DNA from: Rhizoctonia solani
Lineage: Eukaryota; Basidiomycota; Agaricomycetes; Cantharellales; Ceratobasidiaceae
DNA length: 64,000 bases
Assembly (NCBI RefSeq): GCF_016906535.1
Contig: NC_057381.1
Span: forward strand, 1,550,001-1,614,000
Direction of reading: 5' to 3'
Part shown: positions 26,910 to 37,932 of the stretch, piece by piece
How the letters are laid out: each line of letters opens with the position of its first letter
Numbering within the stretch: the first letter of the stretch is position 1
The notes under the pieces: generated by a model
Database searches by the model: none
Told to the model about the DNA's origin: nothing
The model's input: the letters and a program-made list of their open reading frames with translations, nothing else
Program-made: the position numbers and the translations under genes

Positions 26910-27623
26910 ATGCAATTCATGGCTAGCATTAACCATTACTTGAAGGCACCGAATACGCCGAAGAAGCAGACAAAAAACTCTAAGGGAAAGGTCTCTGCCT
27001 CTGTTCCTCCCAAGAAGAAACTCTCTCAAGCTGAGTTGAGAACCCATCTCGAAGCTTTTTTTGCGCAACCCCAACATTCGGGGTTCATATATAACCCGTC
27101 CAAGCCATACATGGATGAGTTTTATCGCATGACCAAGCAATTTGGCTGGAATTCAAAAGGGAACGAATATCAACAAGCGAAATTTAAGGAGGCTCGCGAA
27201 GGGATTAATAAGGCTAGTGTTCTTCAGTTCAATGCGATCTATGGAGAAGATGAGGAGAGTTTGGCGGCCTGGCGCAACCTCTGTGGTGTTCTTGGAATCG
27301 CAAAAATACCAAAAAGCCGATTCAGATGCAGAGAAGCAAGTAGTCCCGTTGGTTGAATCTAGTCTTTCGAGTTGACACTCATATTTCCAGCTTGTCAAAT
27401 CGTCGTATGTCAATATTTGTGACCTTGTAGATAGCCCTGTGCTACACACCAAGGTCAGGCATTTCGATAGCGAGGAGAAGTTGAGTGTATACACGAAGCG
27501 ACGGGTAAATTCTTTCCTTTGGAGGATGCGCACGCGGGAGGGTTGCTCAAGTTCTTGCTTCGGCATATATTACACCCTCCGAAGGGCCCATCGCCCTATC
27601 CACGGCCAGGTTTGCAGAAATAA
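26910..27623 (+). CDS. Uncharacterised fungal family protein, copy 1 (frame break near 3' end)
   Basis: First of three related genes in 26.9-34.1 kb. From MASINHYLKAP (26919) a Lys/Ser-rich lead runs into ELRTHLEAFFAQ, PSKPYMDEFYRM, QFNAIYGEDEESLAAWRNLC and, after an intron (about 27352-27391), KSSYVNICDLVDSPV. The blocks (R)THLEAFF, KPxMDEF, QFNxIYGxD, W-LC and NICDLVD recur in the copies at 28.2-29.0 and 33.3-34.1 kb. The last block (KFFPLEDAHAGGLLKFLLRHI) is one base out of frame; adding a base at about 27496-27502 restores it and ends the protein at 27623. I know similar proteins occur widely in fungi, but I know of no assigned function, catalytic motif or signal peptide. Confidence 0.65.
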
Positions 27624-28166
27624 ATGTAAATATATTCAATTATCTTGATATGAAGCTCGTTTGCACCAGTGTCTCTTACCGTGGGTGACCTAGCACGCCT
27701 GAAAACTGCTGGGAACGCATGATAGCAGCGCTTCAAGTTGCGTTTATATCGTTGAAATCAAACAAAACGTTTACCGCATTGTATATGAGAGAATATTAAA
27801 GCTGTCGAATACGAAAAGCATATTGGAGATGGGTTTTCAAAAGTGGTCGGATTGCTGTGTTCCGAGCTGTAATGATATTGAGTTTTTATAACTGTACCGG
27901 TCTTTCGATCGCCAAGTTTGTATTCAAAGCCCTCGTGATAAGAAAAGGAGCAGCATTAGCACCTTATCTGAAGAAATGGTGGCTAAGTCACCTTTATGGG
28001 ATCGACGGAGGCAATGGAGTGTCCGGGGGATTTGTCAGTAGGGACTTGTGTATTTCAGCCCGGCCAATTCGCCACCAACCAGTGCTGCCTCCAAATCCCC
28101 CTCCGTTCTACTATATCTTGAATTTGAGTCTAAGACGATTAGCTACATCCGTCGTCAAAAACCCTG

Positions 28167-29010
28167 ATGGTCTACTTTAATCTTGCTTCACTGAGACTCA
28201 CCACCGCTTCGATCTCCACACCAATATGCCTTTCAATAAAAATTCCCTCTAAGATTAAGCTTGCGACCGGGCCTCCTCTTAACTCTAGGCGAGCATTGCA
28301 TAGATCAACTAATGCCAAAAACACCAGAAGTGAACAGGATGTGAGCTTCTATATAAATCTTCAATTGAATCGTACTAACCCAGGCTATATACACCCATAG
28401 CCACTTGTTAGACCTCATTTGTCATCTTTTTTTGCTCAATACCCCAACTTCAAGTATGATCCATCAAAACCGTTTATGGATGAGTTTTGGCGCCTAGTGA
28501 ATACTAACGGGTATGGTCGCCATGGAAAGAGGTATAAATCGGCACGAAAGGGCGTGAAGGACGCTATGGTTAGGGAGTTTCAAGACGTCTATGGTGTCCG
28601 TCCTCACAAGCTCCATGTCTGGCACAAATTCTTCCAGGCTATCGGGATCAATGAAGAGCCTCGAGACCTTGGTTTGTGCTACAAGGTGTGTTTTAGGTCG
28701 ACCCGGATTAGGTTAATACAATCTAATCGAGTAAACTTAGCGCGCCAAATCAATCAATTTGAATATTTGCGACTTAATCGACCAAACTGTTACTGGGGTC
28801 GCGGTCAAAGATTTTCCTACCGTTAAGGAACTTAGCAGTTATACTTTTCAAGATTCAGTGAGACCCAAAATAGCCCCTCCCATTTCTAAAAAAGAAGACC
28901 CAATCGTCGCTCGTCTGTTTCGTAATCTCACAAATCCTCCTAAGCCCAAAGACAAGGTTCTCTGTCCTTCTGTCAAAGTTGAAAGCATTCCTGCCACGGC
29001 TAAGAAGTAA
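28167..29010 (+). CDS. Uncharacterised fungal family protein, copy 2
   Basis: Second copy of the same family. A short first exon (ATG at 28167) can be joined through gtgagc near 28341 and an acceptor near 28399 to PLVRPHLSSFFAQYP, then PSKPFMDEFWRLV, EFQDVYGV, and W-KFFQAIGI. A phase-0 intron starting after about 28685 joins to SINLNICDLIDQTVTGV. The C-terminus (LFRNLTNPPKPK) is more diverged than in the other copies and lacks the AGGLLKFLLR block. It ends at 29010. The first exon is weakly supported because the lead region is not conserved in the family. Confidence 0.55.
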
Positions 29011-30015
29011 AAAGTCGCTGTATACAGTATAGATGAACCTCATTTTGGTTCACCAATTTTGGTTCAGTTGTCATTTCCGTCTCAGGTCAATGATGTTAGC
29101 TAATTTTTGAAGTACGTTGTACATGTGCGCGCACAAGTGTCATGAAATATGTCTTCCAGGGATATATAACCCAATTGCAACCCTATCACTACTTTAAGTT
29201 TCGATTCTGCCAAAACCTGATAATTTGTTATAAAGATCCAACAATCGCACGCTAGATGTCTCTTCCAGTTCATTTCCGGCGGGATAGTACTTAAAGTTTC
29301 GAGTACGTAGCATAGCCCATAGCTAGCTGGAAGTTGGCAGAAGTATTGCCTATACTTTACTATCGATTTAAGGCCAATTACTACGTTGGTTCAAGAGGAG
29401 TTTCCAAGTAGGTAATAGCTGAAGCACTGTAAAGTGCATATTCATGTAATAGGTGACACTATCCTCGAGGAAGACTCCGGGTTTATGGGGTGAAGGCCGG
29501 CACGGGGTGTATATACTGTATATGCGCCATATAATTTGATCAAGGATGAAGTTATTGTTAGCTTGGTACATATGTACGGTCAAGGCAATTCAAGGCCATT
29601 GAAATAGGAGATTTCTTCGAGATGCATCCGGATACGCCAGTATCTTCTGGAATGTATAGTCATGCTTCACAGGGCGAGGCCCAGTCCATTTCTGAACTCT
29701 GGATTCAAACTACTGTAAATCAGAACACGGGCAAGAAAAGGGCACAGCACAGCACATGGCCGGGTTGGGGCCGTACTCAATTGTAAGCTGGACACGAGGC
29801 AAATATAATTGCCCACCGCTCCAATATCTACCGCCCCACTATCACAGCTTTACCACAAACGCTAGCACTGTTCGCGCCACATGCATTATCGCTGATGGAC
29901 TTTTGTCCGTTTTACATAAACGAGAGTATCATCGGTACCACAGTTGCCACCAGCAAATCCCTCCGACCGGGAGATTTATTATAGTTTGTAACGCTGAATT
30001 TTTTGTTGTTTCATT
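29011..30015. other. AT-rich spacer, no gene seen
   Basis: About 1 kb of AT-rich sequence between copy 2 and the large gene that follows. I see no open frame with domain content and no clear repeat. Confidence 0.4.
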
Positions 30016-32033
30016 ATGTCCACTATCCCGCGATCACTCCTGGCGTCCAGTGCCAATGCCAAGCACTTTTTAGATCGAGCAGTTGAGGCACTCGGATTTC
30101 TCAAGAGAGAGTCGCGAATCCAAATTGCGTTTCCGGATGGTTGGAAGGACCTTAGCAGTGATCCTGGAACAGTCGGTGAATGGTACAGGCTACAAGGGGG
30201 GTGCACTCGCTTCCAAACCGTTCTGTATTGCAAGTTTAAGACGGGCGTGCAGCACGAATATATTCTGCTGCCACTTTTCGAAAGGCCAGACCAGCCTACA
30301 CAATGGTTCTGCAAGATTGAACGAATGGCCGATCCCCGGTTCAAAGACCGAATAAACGCCATAGGAATCCATGGCACCGATGCCTTTGATTATGTCCAGG
30401 TCTTCGATAGGGCCAGTAACGAGTACCAGGATCTCAAGGAGAATTGTTTTATTGTAGCTGATATTCATTATCCCCGCACGCTTGACCTCTATCACGCACT
30501 TGCAATTTGCTGGGCTATTGGCAGTAACCCAAAAACGCAACGCTACACCTTACAACAATTCAACTGCTATTTTTTCTCTTGGACTATTGTGCTCTGTTTA
30601 GCTCGCTATGCTACAGGGTGGGAGGTAACCTATCGTAGTTGTATCGAAGAGATAAAGGAAGAGATACTCAATTCGGTCGAGAGCTCGGATTCCACAACTC
30701 AAGCAAAGTTGCTATTGATATTATCCAAGATTCGAAGATCGGGCAGCGAGGAATCACAAGATCAACACTCGCTTCTTAGTACTTTGGGAGTCGAACTTGG
30801 AGGCGAAGGGTTTACTTCTGCCATGGGTAAATCCATTAGCTCAATGCTCTGGGAAGAAAATGGCCCCGATTTTATTCGAACAGCGCTCAGGGGTCGACTC
30901 AAGGTCCTAGCAGATAATACAGTGGACTTACTGGCAGAAGGGTTGGGGATTGACAACGAGTTACCCTTGATATACCAACGAAAGGAGGCTGGTCCACGGA
31001 GTATACATCGATACTCACTTGAGGCTGCCAAAATATTCCATAGAGATGCATGGAGACAGGCCCCGGGACACGTCAAGGAGCTCGAGCGTGGAATAAAAAA
31101 TGAGCGTGGTTCCACAGAGGATGTAGGTGCCCATAAGTCTTTGGCTCATCGAATTGGCGCTTCACGCGGAGTTGTACTCGCAATAATGCCTGCATTCATT
31201 ACACAGTACGGCTACCAGGGAGCTTATCTTGCGGCGCGCGCTGATGACAGACTCTGGCGTCATGATGGAAGGGACAGAACACTACGGAAAATTCTTTTTG
31301 TTGGAAACACAATCAGGCATCTTCCTCGTCATGTCTATTATGCAACCAAGATTGCCCTCCCATACACTTCAATCGTTACCTCAAAGGTCAAGGAGTTGGA
31401 TACAACGTTCTTTGAAATTGGTCAAGCTGGGGTAGCCCGGATGGTTAGCGAACTCCATCATGGTATACAGGACAAATATGGCCCCCATACGCTTCAGGAT
31501 ACCATAGTCGAATTAAGGGAGAAAAACCCGGAGTGGGACGAGCAGATGATTCGCCAAGTTATAGTGGAGATTATATTTGAACTTGCCAATGAAATTGGGG
31601 CGGTAGAAATGAGCCCGAAAGAGATATGGGATGTTATGTTGTGGCAATGCCTTGGCGAAATCATAACGGATGTAGTTCTGAAGGTGATTAAGAGGCATCT
31701 GCTAAACATCGGGTTTAAATGGAGACAGGTACGTGCATCTATTTTCTAGGGCTACCAAGTCCTTCTCATAGGTTTTCATAGAACACTTCATTGGACTCGA
31801 TAAACCAACCTTCAGAGCCGGCTACAAAATCTCATCAAGAACTACAGACCTTCATGCGCCAGAGAATAGAACGATTAAGCAAGCGCCAAATCGAGACTAT
31901 GCGAATTGTTGAACACATACCCGCTCCATTTGCAACTCCCGCTCCTCAGTCTCAAAAGGAAATGGAGGATCAAATAGAGGCAATTTGGAGAGGAAGCATA
32001 CCAATACTAGAAGATCACCAGAGCTTTAGTTAG
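30016..32033 (+). CDS. Large uncharacterised protein with H...NCxxF signature
   Basis: One long exon (30016-31728) plus a second (31782-32033) joined through gtacgt..catag without loss of frame, giving about 655 residues. No match to a named family is certain. Near the N-terminus, VQHEYILLPLFERPDQP places His80 at the start of a predicted strand. About 104 residues later comes RYTLQQFNCYFFSWTI, with Cys184 in an NCxxF context. That order (His strand, then Asn-Cys at the start of a helix) is how permuted papain-like folds (LRAT, NlpC/P60-like, PPPDE) arrange their active site, so an enzymatic N-terminal domain is an inference worth testing. The rest is mainly helical, with amphipathic stretches near HYGIQDKYGP-like positions and a charged C-terminal helix. 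There is no signal peptide. It sits between the three paralogs. Confidence 0.6.
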
Positions 32034-33277
32034 CGTATAGCGACCGTGGATATGTAACTTGCAATTGCACATCTTGTACATAAAATATTTCCTTTCCAGA
32101 GGTCTAGGATATAGAGAGAACGGATAACCCGGAAACTGTATAAAATGTTCGATTATCCACATATGTAGTACGTATAGTAAGCAAAAATTTGAGAAGGCTC
32201 CGGGTTGCATTAACCCCATCATTGAATACACTTCTGTGCCTTTTCTGTCTCTTGAGCAATTCCTAAAAGGGACGTAAAATGGGATGTAAGTTGTGTAAAA
32301 TGGCGAAAGGTTTGTATGAACTAGGCCAAATTGGGTCAATAAACGTAGCGAGCCAATAATGTGGGTATCTTACAACATTGTCCCTATATAACTGCTTTTA
32401 CCTGATTGGACGGGGTGTTTAGGGTCCTTGCAGTGTCAAGGGGCACGTGGCTTCGAGTGGCTACATGTCTAGTGCAATCAGGTCCACTCATCTTAAACCG
32501 GCGTTTGACCTCACACAAATAGTATCGCTCTTACCATAGCTTCCTCTGTAGGATTGGCTTCTTATCCATCATTTATTCCGCCAGTATTATGGCAGAAAAG
32601 CGTGGAGACTTCTGAATTACAACTCCTTGAATCTACAAGTCAGGACACAATGCTCCGATACCTATTGTGTCCAACCTAGACTAAAAAGGTTGGGAAGGCG
32701 TGACTGGGGTCCCATCCGGTCCATGACTTACTTTTATATCTTACTCGCAGGTTGCCACTTCACGCGTCCTGAACCTTCCCATTACCCTCACGTCGTTTGG
32801 ACCATTTGTCCACCTGGTTCAGCCTGTTTGAAAATGATTCTTGTTGGCTCGCATAGCTTCTGGGGCTACCGTAGCCTAGTCGGTATTTATGCACAACATT
32901 TTCCAAGAAGTTCACCCCAAATGTCCTACATCAAACAGGGCACCATCCCTTACCGACTCATTCATAGTCAAAACCGTGTGAGAAGCACCTCTGTGGGATA
33001 TAATGCAAGTTTCAACTAGTTTATCAGCATTTAATGTTTGCGCTTACACCCCCACTAGGTATCAAAGCACTGGAATACCGTTGAATCTGACCTTAATTCA
33101 GCTGTCTCCTCAAGGTTGTTCCATGAGCTGAATGGGATTTCACATCCAGTTACGATACTCGGATATCCCGCTGGGACATTCGCTACGCTGTATAGATCAA
33201 GACCTAAGATCCTGAAAAAGGTGCACCATTTCTATTGTTCCTCAAATACAACCTCAACTCAAAGAGATAATGATTAG
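32034..33277. other. Spacer, no gene firmly seen
   Basis: An open frame at 32627-33019 has no recognisable domain. The region must hold the start of the third family copy, whose first exon I could not find; an acceptor-like attag ends at 33277. Confidence 0.35.
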
Positions 33278-34133
33278 TTAACGCATACCAAGAATTACTC
33301 AACAAATCAATCAAAGATAGGCGCCGACTCAGCACAAAAGCCTCCGCCTAAAGAGCTAAGGACGCATATCGAAAAGTTCTTTGCTAAATATCCCGGTTTT
33401 GACTACGACCCAACCAAGCCGTGTATGGACGAATTCAAGCGTCTAAAACAATGGACAGGATGGCAAAAGAGTATCGATGAATTCGAAAAAGCTCGTAAAG
33501 GAATGAATGGGGCGCTAACCAACCAATTCAATGCTATATACGGAAAGGATCCTGAGGACCTCAGTGCTTGGCGAAACCTTTGCAGCGCACTCAACCTTGC
33601 TGAAATACCTACCAATATTCCGGCTTGTAAAAAGGTTAGCGGATCTATAAGCATCGGTTCTAGAGGGTCTAATATTGGGGTTGTAGCTTATCAGGTCATT
33701 ATACATCAACATCGTGGATCTGGTCGACCAACCGGTGACTGACGTCCGCGTGGGATATTTCCGCACGGAACAAGAATTAGCTATATACACTAGAGAAACG
33801 GAAAAGTTTTATAGTCTACAAGCAGCTAAGGCAGGAGGTCTACTCAAACACCTACTACGCTTCATAGAGCAGCCTCGTCGCAGGGTCGCTCTAAACCAAA
33901 GTTGCGCAAGGCAGGAGACTCGCCCGTTACAAAGCTGTAATCCCTTAGAATATGTAGTAACGGATCTCTATATATACAGCTTCATGATGGCGTTTTGCTT
34001 ATTTAACAATATCTTTATGGAGAACACTAGATCTAGCAGAACGTGCAATTCCATATACGATCCAATACACGAGATTTATGGTCCTGCTCCTGTACGCACC
34101 AAAGAATATTATTACGTCGAAACAATAAAGTGA
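33278..34133 (+). CDS. Uncharacterised fungal family protein, copy 3 (start not found)
   Basis: Third copy of the local family. From 33278 the frame is open, preceded by TAG that is also a usable splice acceptor, so an upstream first exon is likely; no ATG was found in frame. Blocks: KELRTHIEKFFAKYP, PTKPCMDEFKRL, QFNAIYGKDPEDLSAWRNLC, then a phase-0 intron (about 33636-33686) to INIVDLVDQPVTDV, and KAGGLLKHLLRFIEQP. These match copy 1 closely and in one frame. The last 60 residues before 34133 have no counterpart in the other copies and may be read-through of a missed intron. Function unknown. Confidence 0.6.
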
Positions 34134-35018
34134 GCGAGGGGTATGTGCAACTTTACGCGCACATGGCGTATATCTAAAAGGCAAGCTGCGATCACCAAAT
34201 CGGCCACCCAGTCCTATATCTAAGACTAAGCAAGCATTTATTTGGGGGTTGGGCTCATGTACGTTATTGCAATTGCCTTTAGGATCCCTGATTTCACCAG
34301 CATCTTAGTGTCTCTGTGATGTGATTACCCCTCTTGACTTCCAGCTTCTATTACTGACCTACTGACAGCAGAGTTAATAATGCATTGTGGGATTATCTTT
34401 CCAGCTGGCAAATGTCTCCAAAACCCCTGGTATTTTAGCTCAGGATTAGAAAAGGTTGATCACGGCCAACCCCTAAGGATATAAATCTGGGCCGACTGGG
34501 GTGAGTGGCCAGATGGCCCCCTTAGTAGGGAGTGGAGCTAGCCGCGATTCCAGATTATCCAGGTCTCCTGTACCTTTCATGCACACTAGTCTATGTTTAT
34601 GATGTTGTGATACGTCCAAGTAGTCTCTTCTGCTTAAACCAATATGATTTCTACTTTTGGTGATATAGACAATGTGTCTGGAAGGTTGGGGTGGCGCGAG
34701 GTCACAGTTAGTTACCATTTTTCGATGAGAATTGATCCCAGCGAGGCAAAAGCGATAGAAATACTCGATTCACTCAGCTACACCAGCACATTAACACCTT
34801 GAATTTGTCCCACATTCAACTAACAGACTCCCAAATGAAGTCTGAAACCTCATGCCAATAATCAATATCACGAACTTGGCTCCTTGGGCGATTCTAAAAG
34901 AGTAAACGATATGGAAGGGACACCAGTGAAATTGGACGAGACGTGATATGTCGTGTTCCAGTATAAGCTATTTGAGTTCATTAGATGCAGTCTACTATAT
35001 CGTGAGCATTACAACTTA
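34134..35018. other. Intergenic, no gene seen
   Basis: Spacer between convergent genes (copy 3 read rightward, secreted protein read leftward). No supported coding frame or repeat. Confidence 0.4.
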
Positions 35019-37136
35019 CTATTCGTGAAGAGCAGAGTTGCTAAAGTAAGTTGAGGGTGCGTCTACTCCGACTGTTGTCACTTTAAGCTTGATCCCAGGC
35101 AGTGCCTCAAAGCCGTTCCACGACATATTGGAGCCACGCACGTAAGGCAGCCCACCCGTAGTGAACGTGAAGCGGTCAGTCCCAGGGATGGCTCGGTTGG
35201 GATAAGAAACTGTTAATGTTGGCTGACCTGTGCTCGAGTTGCCAACGACTCCGGACAACCAATTGGCCGACTGGGACCAAGCAATCCACGAAATCCATCC
35301 TTTCTTGGGCGACCACTGAACGAGGCCTGGAACAAACTGGTCACCCCTTATGTGTACGGTCTCGCTAATAGATTCGCCTCCAAACATTGCCCAGTCCTCG
35401 ATCCAGGTCGTCACCGGCCGACGGGTATCGTTGGTCTCACTGTACTGAGTGTAAGTGTCTGTCTGCTTTTGGTTTAAAGAGAATTTACCTTGATCGTATG
35501 TGACGTTCAATATATCTTGGCTTGGTAAATTTGGTCATGGCAGATTTGGCCTTGGAGCTTGCATGCTTCACAGCCGTGTCGCATGTCAAGGCAACCAAGT
35601 GGCCTTGAGCCCAATCGTCAATGTGTTTAGATGCATATAATTTGGGCGGGAGGGCGCCTTTGATTTTCCGGTTATGCATGATTGATATAGACCGATTACC
35701 GCCATATAGGTGGTCATGTCTGGATTCGGGGGGAGTTAAAGTCTGACAATGTGCTGGATGCCAAATAACTGACCGTTTCCGTAGGTACGATCGTATGGCC
35801 CGGCAAAATTCTTGAGATTGGCGTTGTAGTAGTCGCCCATTGTATCCCAGAGTCCTGAAAGTATCAAAGGTCCGTACTTGGCGAGACTGCTGTTCTTTGG
35901 AGAATACTTGGTCCAAAGAGAAAGCGCCCACATATCAATGCCGTAGTAAGTTGGGCTGCAGAACTATTTTCAGTTTAATATCAATATCAATAAGGAATGA
36001 GCTCACGCGTTAAACTCGGGAAGTGAGTTGTTTGACGTCTGATAGATCTCGTACAGGTTTTCGCCTCCTGTCAAGATATGCGTAAGTAAAGCTTCGAGGC
36101 CAGCGGTTGGACACGGACCCGTTCAGCCGTTTGCGTGAAGTTCGTATCTCCTATCCGCTCCTATTTAATGAATAGTGTTAGAGTGTATCATTGTATCTGA
36201 GGTCAATGTGACATACCCGAGCCACCCAGTTGAAAATGCGCGCATGAGGGCTGGATTGGTGTAAATCAAGTCCAAGTTATCACCATCCAAGCCAACGCGA
36301 GTGAGACCACCCAGGACTGCGTGATTTAGGCTATGAGGTTGCTATTCAGTCAAGGGGGAATAGCCATTGAGATTCCACACACCTAGCCAGCATTTTGTTC
36401 ACTAGTGGTTTCCCGAGCAAGTCCGAGTACTCTTCAATTGCCAGGATAAATGCTGTTCCGACAAATTCACGCTAAAGAGTCATGTAAGCCACAGGGTAAA
36501 AGCTATGGACCATTTTGTTGGCTTACCCAGTCTACACATCGGATGCAGCGTGGTCAGCTTGGGCCTTGAATATAGTACAATCAGGCTGAACTTACTTGGG
36601 TCGTACGAGTTCTACCAGGGTACCACCATGAGGTCAGAGAAGTAGTTCAATTGGCAGACCGAGTGGGACTCACGTAAATGCTTGCAGGATACTGCTGTTC
36701 CTGGAATAGGTTCTTCGAATGTCTTTTTGTACGTTCCATACCAAGGATTGCCCGGAACAATATACTGAGCGTCAATTTCACGCTCGATGATATCCCGTGC
36801 GGTGGCTACGTCTGAACCATCGTTGCGTGCCAACAAGCCAACAGCATACCTACAGAAGTATCATGACCAAGCTCATTCTGAAAAAAAAAACATGGAACAA
36901 ACCATGCTGTCGCACGAGCACTTCCAGCGCCAGTTGCTCCACGAATTGGGTCCCACCCATCGTCATTATAAGTCATGGCTATGTCAAACCTGTGTTGGAT
37001 CTTGTAAAATAGAATAATCTAGATTTTTTGCTCACAGTTCCTGTGCATTGTTCGAAAGGCCCTTGATCCGCTTCCCCGCCAATGCACTCGATCCAGAAAG
37101 AACAAAGCCCACCAAAAGTGTGCTGCTCAACCTCAT
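35019..37136 (-). CDS. Secreted conserved fungal protein, glycosidase-like toroid suspected
   Basis: The ATG at 37134-37136 opens a clear signal peptide, MRLSSTLLVGFVLSGSSALA. About ten exons on the minus strand keep one frame. Segments in order: LARNDGSDVATARDIIEREI, NPWYGTYKKTFEEP, PNWREFVGTAFILAIEEY, VGLDGDNLDLIYTNPALMRAF, DMWALSLWTKYSPKNSS, NFAGPYDRTYG, WAQGHLVALTCDTAVKH, WAMFGGESISETVHIRGDQF, and FTTGGLPYVRGSNMSWNGF. I recognise this as a widespread fungal family without, to my knowledge, an assigned activity. The mostly helical N-terminal two thirds followed by a beta-rich C-terminus is the plan of six-hairpin glycosidases, so a sugar-active role is an inference only. The end at 35019 looks a little early for the family; a further exon may follow. 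Confidence 0.62.
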
Positions 37137-37932
37137 GATGACTGGGAGAGAAAGAAGTGCGGAGCCGTGCCCAAGCGGCCTAGGACTATTTCTACGCGCG
37201 TTATCGCTGCTTCCGGTCCCTCTAAGCCATGCGGAGCCAGGCTCGAGGAGGTCAGAAGACCGCTTAATTTCAGCTAGATAACTTGTTCTGACGTACGCAT
37301 CGCAGTTGGTTACTGTATGGGGAAAGCTCCAGAAGCAATTTTTCCAGAAGTCGATTCGGTGCGGGCCGACGGTGTGGTGTTCTTGCACAAAGAATAAGCG
37401 TCGGGGTTTTACGAATCCAAGACCGATGTAATTTCAAACTTACACTCACCAGTATCCGAGCCCTTGATTCATCGACAAGCCGGGATCGCTGCAGTCGCAA
37501 TTGGTCGTGTGTAAACCGGCTATCACGAATCATAACCACCCGAAAGTCTAAAAGTGGCAATTTACGAAGAAAACAAGCATAAGAATCCAGATAATTTAAA
37601 TAGAGATACTTTGTGCCTCGATGTAAATCATTCCATTACTTTGCGTGGAAAAGTGCGCTTCAAGGTACTGGTACCACTGTACTGCAGCCGAGCTCCTACA
37701 GCTGTGTGTGCCCGCATCAAAATATTGGCAGCCCGCATAACAGTATTAGCGGTATCGTCCAGGTACAGATTCTACGCTTCCAGTCTTCCACCCGTTATCT
37801 CGAGGTAAAGCACTTCACATCCGCACATGCATTAAATACACAAGGGCAAAGAAAAGTAAAAAAAAAAAAAAGATTACCAAACCAGAGAAATAAAAGGATG
37901 AAAACCAAATGTAATTAATATCCATCTATTGA
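37137..37932. other. Spacer with poly-A tract, no gene seen
   Basis: Upstream of the secreted protein and downstream of Raptor. It contains an A-rich run near 37855-37872 and no supported coding frame. It should contain the secreted gene's promoter and the Raptor 3' UTR. Confidence 0.4.
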
